A stretch of 64,000 nt of DNA, taken from contig CAILVI010000267.1 in NCBI GenBank assembly GCA_903837595.1, forward strand, positions 21,071-85,070. The letters run 5' to 3'. Origin of the DNA: an uncultured Thiodictyon sp. (lineage in GTDB: Bacteria > Pseudomonadota > Gammaproteobacteria > Chromatiales > Chromatiaceae). The translations under genes and the position numbers were made by a program. The notes under the pieces were generated by a model that was not told the DNA's origin, did not search any database, and was given only the letters and a program-made list of their open reading frames with translations. Within the stretch, counting starts at the first letter, position 1. Every line of letters starts with the position of its first letter. Below, piece by piece: positions 28,385 to 36,841 of this stretch.

Positions 28385-31300
28385 TCAATGCGCTTCATCT
28401 TTTTCCCGTACACGGCGAAAGACCTCCCGCGCCAAGTGATCCTGTGCCGCGGAGCGGAACTCGGCGTCGGTCATCACCCGGGAGAAGATCTCCTCGTTGC
28501 CCTCCATTCGGGCGATGAACAGTTCATCCAGCATGCGATCAAAATAGGACGCGAAGTTCGCGAAGTTGTTGGCACGGGCCGCTTCCGCGATGTGCTCATT
28601 GTCTTCCGCCGACGCCCGTATCTGGTCGAAGAACAGTTGATCCGCCACGGTAAAGTCGGTGCCGAAACGCTCGTTGAGGAGATCGATCAGGCTCGATAGG
28701 GCAACCGCCTCATCTTTGACCCCACCAGTGCCCACATCGGTCGGCCCCTTCAGTGGATAGGCCTCGCCCGGCGCGAGGTTGATGGAGCCCTCGGTCATCT
28801 GTTGGAGCCGGAAGAACCGCAGCGCCACCTCATCATCGAGAGCGAAACCCTGACCATCACCCGGCGGCGGGAGCTTTGCCAGCAGGTTCCGCACGAAGGC
28901 GTAGAGCCGTTCGAGGTCGCTATCCTGGTAAGGGATGATCTGCGACAGAAAGCCATAGAGATTGCGATAGGCCGTCAACTGGCCGCGAAACGTCTCGCGT
29001 TCATCTTCCTCCCGCTCCTGGAAGCGCTGCACGACGGCATCGAGCACGGCGTTCATCACCCGATGATCGCTCGCCGAGTGGTCGCGCTTGGCGCGATACC
29101 AGACCTTGGCGAAGGCGGTCACGTCCGCGGGTGTGAAGATCGCCCATTCGAGCAGGCGGTGTTGCAGCTCGGAGAGTCGCTGGGGATCGGCGTTCTCGCC
29201 GACGGGCGTCGTCTCATAATAGGGCTTGAACGCCTGGTAGATGTCGTCCTCCTCGTTGACGAAATCGAGCACGAAGGTGCGCGACTTGCCGGGCGCGATG
29301 CGGTTGAGCCGCGAGAGGGTCTGTACCGCCTGCACGCCGGCGAGCCGCTTCACCACATACATGGTCTGCAACAGGGGCTGATCGAAGCCGGTCTGATACT
29401 TCTCCGCCACCAAGAGCACCCGGTAATCGTCGCGCTCGAAGGCCTCCGGCAGCGCGCTCTCAGAAAGACCGCCGTTCATCGAGACCTCAGTGTAGGACGC
29501 GCCGGGGTCATCCGGGTCTTCGACCGTGCCCGAGAAGGCCACCAGCGAGCGAATGCCGGTGTAGCCCTGATCCTTGATGTAACGGTCAAAGGCCAGCTTG
29601 TACTTCACGGCGGCCAGGCGGGAGCCCGTGACCACCATCGCCTTCGCCCGCCCGCCCAGCTCGTGCATCACGTAGAGCCGGAAATGCTCGACGATGACGG
29701 TCACCACCTGCTCGATATTGACTGGATGCAGCTCCAGGTAGCGTGTCAAGGCCTTCGCGGCCTTCTTGCGCGGTACATTGGGGTCGTCCTCGATCTGTTT
29801 GATCAGGCCGAAGAACCGCTTGTAGGTGCTGTAGTTGGCGAGCACATCCATGATGAAGCCTTCCTCGATGGCCTGGCGCATGCTGTATTCGTGGAAGGGT
29901 GAGGCGCCGGAGGGGCCCGGCTCATCGAACAGGGCCTTGGTCTTGAACTTCGGTGTGGCAGTGAAGGCAAAGAAGCTCAAGTTGGGCTGCCTGGCCCGCT
30001 TCAGCGCATCGCGGAGCACCGCCGCCTTCGTCTCATCGGAGAGGTCGCGGTCCTCCTCGTCGGAGAGCTGGGCGGCAATCGCCGCCTCGATCCCTTCCTG
30101 GTTCAGCATGCCCCGCAGTGCCGTCGCGGTCTCTCCGCTCTGGGACGAGTGCGCCTCATCGACGATGACGGCGAAGCGTTTGCCCGCCGTATCGATCTGG
30201 ACGCCCGCGCCCTTCTTCTCCAGCGTCGACAGCGCCCGGGCGATGAAGGGGAACTTCTGAATGGTCGTGATGACGATGGGCGTGCCCTGGGAGAGTGCAC
30301 GGGCGAGCTGCTGGGTGTCCTCGTCGATCTTCTCGACCACACCGGTCTTGTGCTCGAATTGGTAGATGGTCGCCTGCAACTGTTGATCGAGCACCCGCCG
30401 GTCGGTGACGACGATGACCGAGTGAAAAACCTTCTGATCCTGGGCATCGTGCAGGCTGGCCAACCGATGCGCGAGCCAGGCAATAAAGTTCGACTTGCCG
30501 GAGCCGGCCGAGTGCTGGACGAGATAGTTCCGGCCCGCCCCATGGGCCTTGGCGTGGGCGGCGAGCTGGCGAACCCCGTCGAGCTGGTGATAGCGCGGGA
30601 AGATCATCATCTCCCTGCGCACGGTGCGTACGCCCTTGCTCGTCGTGACCTGGCGCTCCTTCACCTCCAGATGCATGAAGCGTTGCAGGATCTCCAGCAG
30701 GCTGTTTGCCTCAAGCACCTCGTCCCACAGGTAATGGGTCTTCCAGTTGCCCGCCACCGGCGGGTTGCCCGCCCCGTGATTGTTCCCCCGATTGAAGGGC
30801 AGGAAATGAGTCTCCTTGCCATTAAGCCGTGTGGTCATCCACACCTCGTCCGGGTCCACGGCGAAGTGAACCAGGGCGCGTTTCTTGAATGCGAAGAGCA
30901 GATCGCGCTCATCCCGCTGGTGCGCGTATTGATGCATGGCATCGGCGGCGCGCTCCCCGGTGAGCGGGTTCTTGAGCTCGCAGGTGACGACGGGGATGCC
31001 GTTGACGGCCAGGGTCACGTCGATGATGCAGCGGCGGTGCTGCCCATCCGCCCGCTTCAGCACCGAGGTAAAGGCGACCTGGCGGGTGATGGTCAGCCGG
31101 TTCTTGGCGTAGCTCGCCGCCGCCTCGGGGTTCATCGCGGTGTTCGGCCGGAAATAGGCCAGCCGCAGGGTCTTGCCGTAGCACTTGAAACCGTGTCGCA
31201 GGACGTGGAGCGTGCCCTTGAGTTCCAGTTCTTTGGCCAGGCTGTCGAGCACGGTCGCGGCGGTCTTGCCTCCGAGCAACGACTCCAGCGCCGCCCACTT

Positions 31301-31456
31301 GGCCGGCTGGCTGTCTTTAAGGAAGCCGGTGACATCGTCCGGGAAAAGGGCGAGCGCTTCGTCATAGGCGGTCGGACTGCGCGTCTGATAGCCGCCAGTG
31401 CTGGTCAGACCGGCCTCGATCGCTGTCTCGAAATCGCGTTCTGTGTGGGCGGACAT
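28385..31456 (-). CDS. hsdR: Type I restriction enzyme, endonuclease/translocase subunit HsdR
   Basis: The product, about 1023 residues, is the motor and nuclease of the type I complex. The N-terminal nuclease shows the ExK of a PD-(D/E)xK core in GIPVVTCELKNPLTGERAAD. The SF2 translocase follows: Walker A as QHSAGSGKSNFIAWLAHRL, motif II as VIVDEAHSSQSGETA, motif III as FFAFTATPKFKTKALF, and motif VI near TLSRLNRIAPGKSRTFVLDF. The C-terminal helical part would bind HsdM. The ATG at 31456 is chosen over an upstream TTG because TTGGGGAAA precedes it. It is the last gene of the leftward hsd group, about 490 bp after hsdS and separated from it by a broken antidote gene on the other strand. Confidence 0.93.
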   Translation of the reverse strand: MSAHTERDFETAIEAGLTSTGGYQTRSPTAYDEALALFPDDVTGFLKDSQPAKWAALESLLGGKTAATVLDSLAKELELKGTLHVLRHGFKCYGKTLRLAYFRPNTAMNPEAAASYAKNRLTITRQVAFTSVLKRADGQHRRCIIDVTLAVNGIPVVTCELKNPLTGERAADAMHQYAHQRDERDLLFAFKKRALVHFAVDPDEVWMTTRLNGKETHFLPFNRGNNHGAGNPPVAGNWKTHYLWDEVLEANSLLEILQRFMHLEVKERQVTTSKGVRTVRREMMIFPRYHQLDGVRQLAAHAKAHGAGRNYLVQHSAGSGKSNFIAWLAHRLASLHDAQDQKVFHSVIVVTDRRVLDQQLQATIYQFEHKTGVVEKIDEDTQQLARALSQGTPIVITTIQKFPFIARALSTLEKKGAGVQIDTAGKRFAVIVDEAHSSQSGETATALRGMLNQEGIEAAIAAQLSDEEDRDLSDETKAAVLRDALKRARQPNLSFFAFTATPKFKTKALFDEPGPSGASPFHEYSMRQAIEEGFIMDVLANYSTYKRFFGLIKQIEDDPNVPRKKAAKALTRYLELHPVNIEQVVTVIVEHFRLYVMHELGGRAKAMVVTGSRLAAVKYKLAFDRYIKDQGYTGIRSLVAFSGTVEDPDDPGASYTEVSMNGGLSESALPEAFERDDYRVLLVAEKYQTGFDQPLLQTMYVVKRLAGVQAVQTLSRLNRIAPGKSRTFVLDFVNEEDDIYQAFKPYYETTPVGENADPQRLSELQHRLLEWAIFTPADVTAFAKVWYRAKRDHSASDHRVMNAVLDAVVQRFQEREEDERETFRGQLTAYRNLYGFLSQIIPYQDSDLERLYAFVRNLLAKLPPPGDGQGFALDDEVALRFFRLQQMTEGSINLAPGEAYPLKGPTDVGTGGVKDEAVALSSLIDLLNERFGTDFTVADQLFFDQIRASAEDNEHIAEAARANNFANFASYFDRMLDELFIARMEGNEEIFSRVMTDAEFRSAAQDHLAREVFRRVREKDEAH

Positions 31457-31609
31457 GCCGAGTTTCCCCAAGTGTGTTCATCAATGATAACTTGGCCGCA
31501 TGGGGGCCATCGTGTCTGGGACCGCGCGCGCTCCCCTCCCGCGTAGCAAACTTGCCCTCATGTAACCGTTCGATTACGATTACCCTATGGTCACGATGAG
31601 GACTGAGCG

Positions 31610-31912
31610 ATGAGCGAGAAGATCCGCATTGCCGATTTGCCCGAATTCGACATCACCGAACACCTGGAAGACGACCAGGCCATCGCCGAGTATCTGACTA
31701 TCGTGCTGGAAGAGAACGACCCGGCGGCCTTCGCACAGGCACTCGGAACCGCTGCCCGCGCGCGCGGCATGACCGAGATCGCCAAGGCGAGCGGGATCGC
31801 GCGCGAAGCCCTCTAGGCCCTGCGCGCCGACGCACAGCCGCGTTTCGATACTATCAACCGCGTCTGTCATGCGCTGGGCGTCAAGCTGGTGGCTCAACCG
31901 ATCGAGACGTGA
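31610..31912 (+). pseudogene. Addiction-module antidote (HigA-like DNA-binding protein) with in-frame stop
   Basis: The frame from ATG 31610 gives MSEKIRIADLPEFDITEHLE, then IAEYLTIVLEENDPAAFAQA and a helix-turn-helix (MTEIAKASGIAREAL). It is then cut by TAG at 31814-31816; past the stop the same frame continues with ALRADAQPRFDTINRVCHAL and GVKLVAQPIET up to TGA at 31910-31912. In intact relatives, as I recall them, the position of the stop is a Tyr, so a single change (TAT/TAC to TAG) explains it. The usual HigB-like toxin gene is missing from the 150 bp upstream. The truncated 68-residue product would lack part of the HTH domain. It faces opposite to its hsd neighbours. Confidence 0.8.
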
Positions 31913-31944
31913 CGCGGGACGGCAGATGATGGGGGCATCAAGGG

Positions 31945-33213
31945 TCATCGCAGATCCGCAAGCTGCCCTGTGACGACTGCCGTGATCAGAGCACTACGGA
32001 ACTCGGCTAGAAGCGTAATCGTGCGATCGATCTTATCCATTTGCTCGGACATTTGTCCAAGCTCCAAGCCAAGAGCGGCAAGTATCCGAGCGATCTCATC
32101 TCTTGGCGGCAGCGGAATCGGAAGATCGGCGACGACAGTCCTCGAAATTGAAGCGAGATTCGTGGATTGAACAGCACGCCTGAAGAAGTGGAACTTCGCA
32201 TACGCGGCTTCCGTGCATCGCGCGACCCATTCTGGATCTAGCGCATTTAGTCTCACGGCAAAGACGTGATTTTGATGCAAGCAGGGAAAAATTTGACGTC
32301 TCCAAACCGCCCCTCGCCCAAGTTTGTCATTGTCCCCGCCTTCGTTCATTAGGATGTCGCCATTCTCAAGAGCGTACTTCTGGACGTCATTAGCTCTGAC
32401 TTCAATCTCTGCGATCTCGTTCAAGTCCAACCAACCGTCTTGGACGTTCGCGACCCGAAGGTATGGCAACACCACCGTTTCCTCGTTCGAGTAGGACTTG
32501 CCCTTGGTGATGCCGGAACGAACTTGGCCAAGCCGCTTCAATGGTACCGGCTCCCAATGCGCGGGGATGTCGCCGAGCCAGTCGATGCCCGAGGGTTTCA
32601 TGGGGGCGTCGGGGTTGAGGCCCTTGGTGACGGCGCGGGTGATGAGTGCCTGGCGCTTCTCGGCCAGCCGGTCTAGCAGCGCGCGCTTCTTCTCGATCAG
32701 GCCGTCGATCCGCGCGGTCTTCTCATCCAGAAATCGTGCAATCCTCTGTTGCGTGTCGAGCGAGGGCTTCGGCACCATGAAGTTCGCATAGCGCTCCGCG
32801 CTGACGTTTTGGATTGTCGATTGAATGAGGTTTGAGTCGATATCAGCCCAATAACGTGTGCTCTGAAGATACCAGTAGATATACCGCGCATCGAATTCTG
32901 CTGAGCTGCGCAGTCGGATCAAATAACCTGCAAAGCACGCTCTACCCCAGTCCTCTTTATAGATTAGAGACTTGCCAACCGTAGCGCCGCTGCGAGCCAA
33001 TAGAATATCGCCTTCCTGAAGCAGGTAAGGCTCTGCAACGCTGGGTGGGAGGGAACGAAATGTCTCTTCCCGCAATAGACCGTTGGAATCAACATCCGTG
33101 ATCCGGACAAAACGAGGCCAATCGGGATCATCAAACTCAGCTGCGGCGTTGGCGCCGTATTTGAGCGATTCGGTTGACGTGAACTTTAGACGGATTTCGC
33201 CAAAGACGCTCAT
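31945..33213 (-). CDS. hsdS: Type I restriction enzyme specificity subunit HsdS
   Basis: The product, 422 residues, has two target-recognition domains. The first ends before the conserved helical spacer FLDEKTARIDGLIEKKRALL and AEKRQALITRAVTKGLNPDA; the second starts at GIDWLGDIPAHWEPVPLKRL and ends with a second helix (MDKIDRTITLLAEFRSALIT). HsdS sets the bipartite DNA target of the methylase and endonuclease. Its ATG at 33213 overlaps the stop of the 46-codon HsdM-tail frame, so translation is coupled to that frame. The two-fold TRD layout is complete and no frameshift is seen. Confidence 0.92.
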   Translation of the reverse strand: MSVFGEIRLKFTSTESLKYGANAAAEFDDPDWPRFVRITDVDSNGLLREETFRSLPPSVAEPYLLQEGDILLARSGATVGKSLIYKEDWGRACFAGYLIRLRSSAEFDARYIYWYLQSTRYWADIDSNLIQSTIQNVSAERYANFMVPKPSLDTQQRIARFLDEKTARIDGLIEKKRALLDRLAEKRQALITRAVTKGLNPDAPMKPSGIDWLGDIPAHWEPVPLKRLGQVRSGITKGKSYSNEETVVLPYLRVANVQDGWLDLNEIAEIEVRANDVQKYALENGDILMNEGGDNDKLGRGAVWRRQIFPCLHQNHVFAVRLNALDPEWVARCTEAAYAKFHFFRRAVQSTNLASISRTVVADLPIPLPPRDEIARILAALGLELGQMSEQMDKIDRTITLLAEFRSALITAVVTGQLADLR

Positions 33214-33328
33214 GTGATGAGCCCCTTCAGCAACCCGGCAATCTTCCCTTCAAGCGTCGTAATGTCCGTCTCGATCTGATCGAGCGGGCGCGGCGGTTTA
33301 TAGACATCGAAATGCCGGTTGATCGGGA
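33210..33328 (-). repeat. Direct repeat of hsdM 3' end, copy downstream of rhuM
   Basis: About 119 bp that match the hsdM 3' end at 34429-34547 at roughly 85 percent by hand alignment, in the same orientation. Differences are mostly scattered substitutions with one diverged block of about ten bases near the middle. Together with the other copy it brackets rhuM exactly from stop codon to stop codon. Confidence 0.85.
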
Positions 33329-33350
33329 CTTCGGAGTGAACATTGGTCAT
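33210..33350 (-). CDS. 46-residue copy of the HsdM C-terminus between rhuM and hsdS
   Basis: The frame opens at ATG 33350, overlapping the rhuM stop, and ends with TGA at 33210, overlapping the hsdS start. After a short unique start (MTNVHSEV) the peptide reads PINRHFDVYKPPRPLDQI and LEGKIAGLLKGLIT. The full HsdM ends PINRHFYVYKPPRPLDRI and LEGEIAGLLKGLIA, so this is a duplicated HsdM tail. It may do no more than keep rhuM and hsdS translationally coupled, or the peptide may interact with HsdS/HsdM as the native tail does. Too short for most gene finders. Confidence 0.7.
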   Translation of the reverse strand: MTNVHSEVPINRHFDVYKPPRPLDQIETDITTLEGKIAGLLKGLIT

Positions 33351-34432
33351 GCCTGCCCCTCTCCACCTTGGCCTTTGCCTGCGGACTTCTGCGCCGGTTG
33401 CTTCCGCGCGGCACCGAGCAGTTCTGCCGACGCCTTCAAATCCTCGATATAGCGGGCTTCGGCCTCGGCCTCAGCGGCGAGGCGGCGGCGCTCGGCGAAG
33501 GCATCGTATTCCCGGTTGGCGTGGTCGAGTGCGTCCTGGTGGCTGATGCGACCCGCGCCCTGGAGCACGGGCAATTCGGTATCGTGCAGGAACTTGTCGA
33601 GAAAGCCCTCCCAATCGCCCATGCGGATGTCCTGCCGACGCTGGGCGCGGAATTCGGCCTGATCGAGGAACATGACGGTAATCCGGTTGAGGGTGTCGAT
33701 TTCCTGGCTGTCGAGGTAGTTCTTGGCGGTGCCGACATCGCGCTTTAGTAATTGGCGCCCTTTCCAGTTGGTCGCTCCCATGTTGGGCTTTTCGGCAATG
33801 GCCCGCTCGTAAACGATCTCGGCCGCTGTCAGGCCGGTGGCGGCGAAGTGCATCTTGTTCTGCACGGCGGCAAAAAAGCGCTGGGTTTCGCGCTCGCCTT
33901 CGCGGTAATCGCTGGCGAGGGCGAAGATGTCGCGGATACGCTGGTAGACTCGGGCCTCGCTGGCGCGGATGTCGCGGATGCGGGCAAGGAGTTCATCGAA
34001 ATAATCCACTGGGCCGGCGGTGCCTTTGAGCCGCTCGTCATCGAGCGTGAAGCCCTTGACCAGGTATTCGCTGAGGCGCGCGGTGGCCCACTGCCGGAAC
34101 TGAGTGCCGCGGGTGGAGCGCACACGGTAGCCGAGGGCGATGATCATCTCCAGGTTGTAATGGTCGAGGAGACGCTTGATCTGTCTCTTGCCTTCGGTCT
34201 GAACAATTAAGTATTTCTTAAGAGTTGCCTCTGGCCGCAGCTCTTCCTCTTCGTAAATGGCTGTTATATGTTGGTTTATGTTGGGGACCGAGGTGCCGTA
34301 GAGCTCGGCGATCTGGCGCTGGGTCAGCCAGACGGTGTCGCCTTCGAGCAGGACACGAATCGGCGCGGCGGCATCGTCTGCACGGTAGATCAGCAGGCTG
34401 CCCCCCGGATTTTCTTGCTCTTGCCCGCTCAT
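33347..34432 (-). CDS. RhuM-family protein inside the hsd operon
   Basis: The product, 361 residues, belongs to the RhuM (Salmonella virulence protein) family. Signature segments are VWLTQRQIAELYGTSVPNIN (a KilA/Bro-like DNA-binding-looking N-terminus), EATLKKYLIVQTEGKRQIKR, YNLEMIIALGYRVRSTRGTQ and FRQWATARLSEYLVKGF. The C-terminus is a charged helix ending in a Gln/Lys-rich tail. The biochemical role of RhuM is unknown to me; it is often found within type I restriction operons, where a regulatory or defence-related role has been suggested by position only. The start overlaps the hsdM stop and the end overlaps the HsdM-tail start, both by 4 bases. Confidence 0.87.
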   Translation of the reverse strand: MSGQEQENPGGSLLIYRADDAAAPIRVLLEGDTVWLTQRQIAELYGTSVPNINQHITAIYEEEELRPEATLKKYLIVQTEGKRQIKRLLDHYNLEMIIALGYRVRSTRGTQFRQWATARLSEYLVKGFTLDDERLKGTAGPVDYFDELLARIRDIRASEARVYQRIRDIFALASDYREGERETQRFFAAVQNKMHFAATGLTAAEIVYERAIAEKPNMGATNWKGRQLLKRDVGTAKNYLDSQEIDTLNRITVMFLDQAEFRAQRRQDIRMGDWEGFLDKFLHDTELPVLQGAGRISHQDALDHANREYDAFAERRRLAAEAEAEARYIEDLKASAELLGAARKQPAQKSAGKGQGGEGQA

Positions 34433-34547
34433 GCGATCAGCCCCTTCAGCAGCCCGGCGATCTCCCCTTCCAGTTGACTGATGTCCGCCTCGATCCGATC
34501 GAGCGGGCGCGGCGGTTTGTAGACATAGAAGTGCCGGTTGATCGGGA
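34429..34547 (-). repeat. Direct repeat of hsdM 3' end, native copy
   Basis: The last about 119 bp of hsdM, the partner of the copy at 33210-33328. Recombination between the two would remove rhuM and leave an intact hsdM whose stop overlaps the hsdS start. Confidence 0.85.
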
Positions 34548-36606
34548 TCTCGTAACCGACCTTGGTCTTCTCATAATCCACCCAGGCATCCGGCACATGG
34601 GGCAGCACCTCGCGTGCGATGTAGGCGTCGATCTCACCCCGGAAGGCCGCTATCAGCCGGTCGTTGGGCTTGTCCGGGCCGAAGTCCATGGGCAGCGGCA
34701 GCGCGGTGCCGGTCGGGAGTGGAATGTTCTCGGTGTCCCGCAGCTCGCTGTCGGGCTCCGCTTGGCCCTTGGCGTCGCGGCAGATCGCGGCGCCCGGGTC
34801 GCGCTCGCCCAGCGCAGCGAAGATGGCCTTCTTGATGGGGGCCGGGAGCTTGAGCCCGGCGCGCTTCGCGGCCTTCGTCAAATCGGCATCGAAGACCGCC
34901 CGATCCCGATAGCGCCCCTTGCCTTCGAGGGTCCCGACCGCGGCGCGGATGGCATCCTGGAGCTTGCGCCCCTCCTCGATCTCCCGTTCCACCTCGCCCT
35001 TGTCCTTACGCTTCTTCGATGTGGCCAGGTTGGCAAAGGCGGACTGGTCGTCGAGCCGGGCGATGCGCTCGGGGTTGGCCGCGAAATTCATCCGCAAGGG
35101 GCGCTCGACCGTCACCTTGAGGAAGCCGAATTCGCGGTTCTCGAAGAGGCGGGAGATGACGCGGGTCTCGGTCTGTCCGTCGATCTGGACCACGGCCGTC
35201 TCGCCGTCCTGGTAATTGCCGTAGACGCGGGCGAGGTGGCGAATCTGGTCTTCGGTGATCTCGTTGCGCTTGTTGTTGAGGCTCTTCTTCATCTTTTGGA
35301 AGAAGTGGGTGCCGTCGATGAGCTGTACCTTGCCGCGCCGCTCGGTGGGCTTGCGGTTGGTCACCAGCCAGACGTAGGTGAAGATGCCGGTGTTGTAGAA
35401 GAGCTGGTCCGGCAGGGCGACGATCCCCTCGAGCCAGTCGTTCTCGATGATCCAGCGGCGGATCTCGCTCTCGCCCGAGCCCGCGCCGCCGGTGAAGAGC
35501 GGCGAGCCGTTGAAGACGATGGCGATCTTGGAGCCGGGCCGGTCCTCGTCCCCCTGCGTATAGGGGTACATCTTGGAGATCATATGCTGGAGAAACAGCA
35601 GCGATCCGTCGTTGATGGCGGGCAGTCCCGCACCGAATCGGCCGGCGAAACCCAGGGTGTTGTGCTCGTGCTCGAGCGCGTCCTTCTGGTCCTTCCATTC
35701 GACGCCGAAGGGCGGGTTGGCCTTCATGTAGTGGAAGTGCCAGCCCTCGAAGCCGTCGCGGGTCTTGCCGTCGCCCAGGGTATCGCCGAGGACGATGTTG
35801 GCGGTGTCCTCGTCCTTGATGAGCATGTCGGAGCAGCAGATGGCCCAGGCTTCGTCGTTGTACTCCTGGCCGTAGAGGGCAAGCTGCGCCCGGTCATTCT
35901 GGGAGAGGATCAGCTTCTCGGATTCGGAGAGCATGCCGCCGGTGCCGCAGGACGGGTCGTAGATGGTGCGGAAGATGCCGGGCCTGTAGACATCCTGCTC
36001 GCCGGTGTAGATGAGGTTCGCCATCAGGCGGATGACCTCGCGGGGCGTGAAGTGATCGCCGGCCTCCTCGTTGGCCTGTTCGTTGAAGCGCATCACCAGG
36101 TGCTCGAACACGTAGCCCATCTGGAGGTTGTCGATCCGCCTGGGATGAAGATCCACCTCGGCCATGGCCTTGACGATGGTGAAGAGGCGGTTGCTGGCGT
36201 CCAGCTTCTCGATCTGGTCGGCGTACTTGAAGCGCTCGAAGATGCGCCGCGCGGTGGGCGAGAAGCCGTTGATGTAGGAGACCAGGTTGGGCGCGATGTT
36301 CTCGGCGTCGCCGAGGAGCCGTGCGAAGGTGTAGGGGCTGGTGTTATAGAGCGGGTGCTTGCGGTTCGGGTCGGCGGCCTTGCCGAGCAGCCGATCCATG
36401 GCCGCCTCCGGCATCTGCTGGGCCTCCAGTTCGCCGCGTCGCTTGAGAACGGCATCCTTGGTCGGTTCCAGCACGCAGTCGAGCCGGCGCAGGACGACCA
36501 TGGGGAGCATCACCAGGCGATATTGCGGCGGGCGGTAGGGACCCCGGAGCCGGTTCGCGATCTCCCAGATCTTGGCCTTAAGGTCTTCGTGCGTTTGAAT
36601 GTCCAC
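34429..36606 (-). CDS. hsdM: Type I restriction enzyme modification methylase HsdM
   Basis: The product, about 725 residues, is the N6-adenine methyltransferase subunit. The AdoMet motif I is YDPSCGTGGMLSESEKLIL and the catalytic motif IV is KANPPFGVEW (NPPF). An N-terminal helical domain (LKAKIWEIANRLRGPYRPPQ) precedes the methylase fold, and a long C-terminal extension makes it larger than EcoKI HsdM. I start it at GTG 36606 (MDIQTHEDLK), because AAGGA lies about nine bases upstream; an ATG 12 codons earlier has no such site. It is the first gene of the operon hsdM-rhuM-tail copy-hsdS. The stop overlaps the rhuM start. Confidence 0.93.
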   Translation of the reverse strand: MDIQTHEDLKAKIWEIANRLRGPYRPPQYRLVMLPMVVLRRLDCVLEPTKDAVLKRRGELEAQQMPEAAMDRLLGKAADPNRKHPLYNTSPYTFARLLGDAENIAPNLVSYINGFSPTARRIFERFKYADQIEKLDASNRLFTIVKAMAEVDLHPRRIDNLQMGYVFEHLVMRFNEQANEEAGDHFTPREVIRLMANLIYTGEQDVYRPGIFRTIYDPSCGTGGMLSESEKLILSQNDRAQLALYGQEYNDEAWAICCSDMLIKDEDTANIVLGDTLGDGKTRDGFEGWHFHYMKANPPFGVEWKDQKDALEHEHNTLGFAGRFGAGLPAINDGSLLFLQHMISKMYPYTQGDEDRPGSKIAIVFNGSPLFTGGAGSGESEIRRWIIENDWLEGIVALPDQLFYNTGIFTYVWLVTNRKPTERRGKVQLIDGTHFFQKMKKSLNNKRNEITEDQIRHLARVYGNYQDGETAVVQIDGQTETRVISRLFENREFGFLKVTVERPLRMNFAANPERIARLDDQSAFANLATSKKRKDKGEVEREIEEGRKLQDAIRAAVGTLEGKGRYRDRAVFDADLTKAAKRAGLKLPAPIKKAIFAALGERDPGAAICRDAKGQAEPDSELRDTENIPLPTGTALPLPMDFGPDKPNDRLIAAFRGEIDAYIAREVLPHVPDAWVDYEKTKVGYEIPINRHFYVYKPPRPLDRIEADISQLEGEIAGLLKGLIA

Positions 36607-36636
36607 GGATGGTCGTCCTTCTCGTTGGTCGCTGCC

Positions 36637-36650
36637 ACGCATCGATGCGT
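36637..36650. promoter_or_regulatory. 14-bp perfect palindrome upstream of hsdM
   Basis: ACGCATCGATGCGT at 36637-36650 is self-complementary and starts 31 bp before the hsdM start codon, with TGCATGC directly next to it. Its position is suitable for an operator controlling expression of the restriction operon; no controller protein gene is next to it, so this is inferred only from symmetry and placement. Confidence 0.45.
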
Positions 36651-36841
36651 TGCATGCTTCAGGTGCACCGCGCTCGCGGCGGTGGCGTTCTTCTTCTGGT
36701 CAAGCAGCATGCGGACGACGGTACGCGGGCGGGCTTACCGGGCCCGGAGGTGCGCTGTCCCGGGGGTCGGCGATGGGCCGGATTATGGCCAATCTCCGGC
36801 CCGCTGACCATTGCGACGCCCCAATTCGGATGCGGGCTGAC

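Noticed and set aside
30149-31546. Long plus-strand open frame of 465 codons opposite hsdR
   Set aside because: It is the antisense shadow of hsdR in GC-rich DNA; its product is low-complexity and has no recognisable domain.
34225-36807. Plus-strand open frame of 860 codons opposite hsdM and rhuM
   Set aside because: Shadow of hsdM caused by high GC at third positions; hsdM has all methylase motifs on the other strand.
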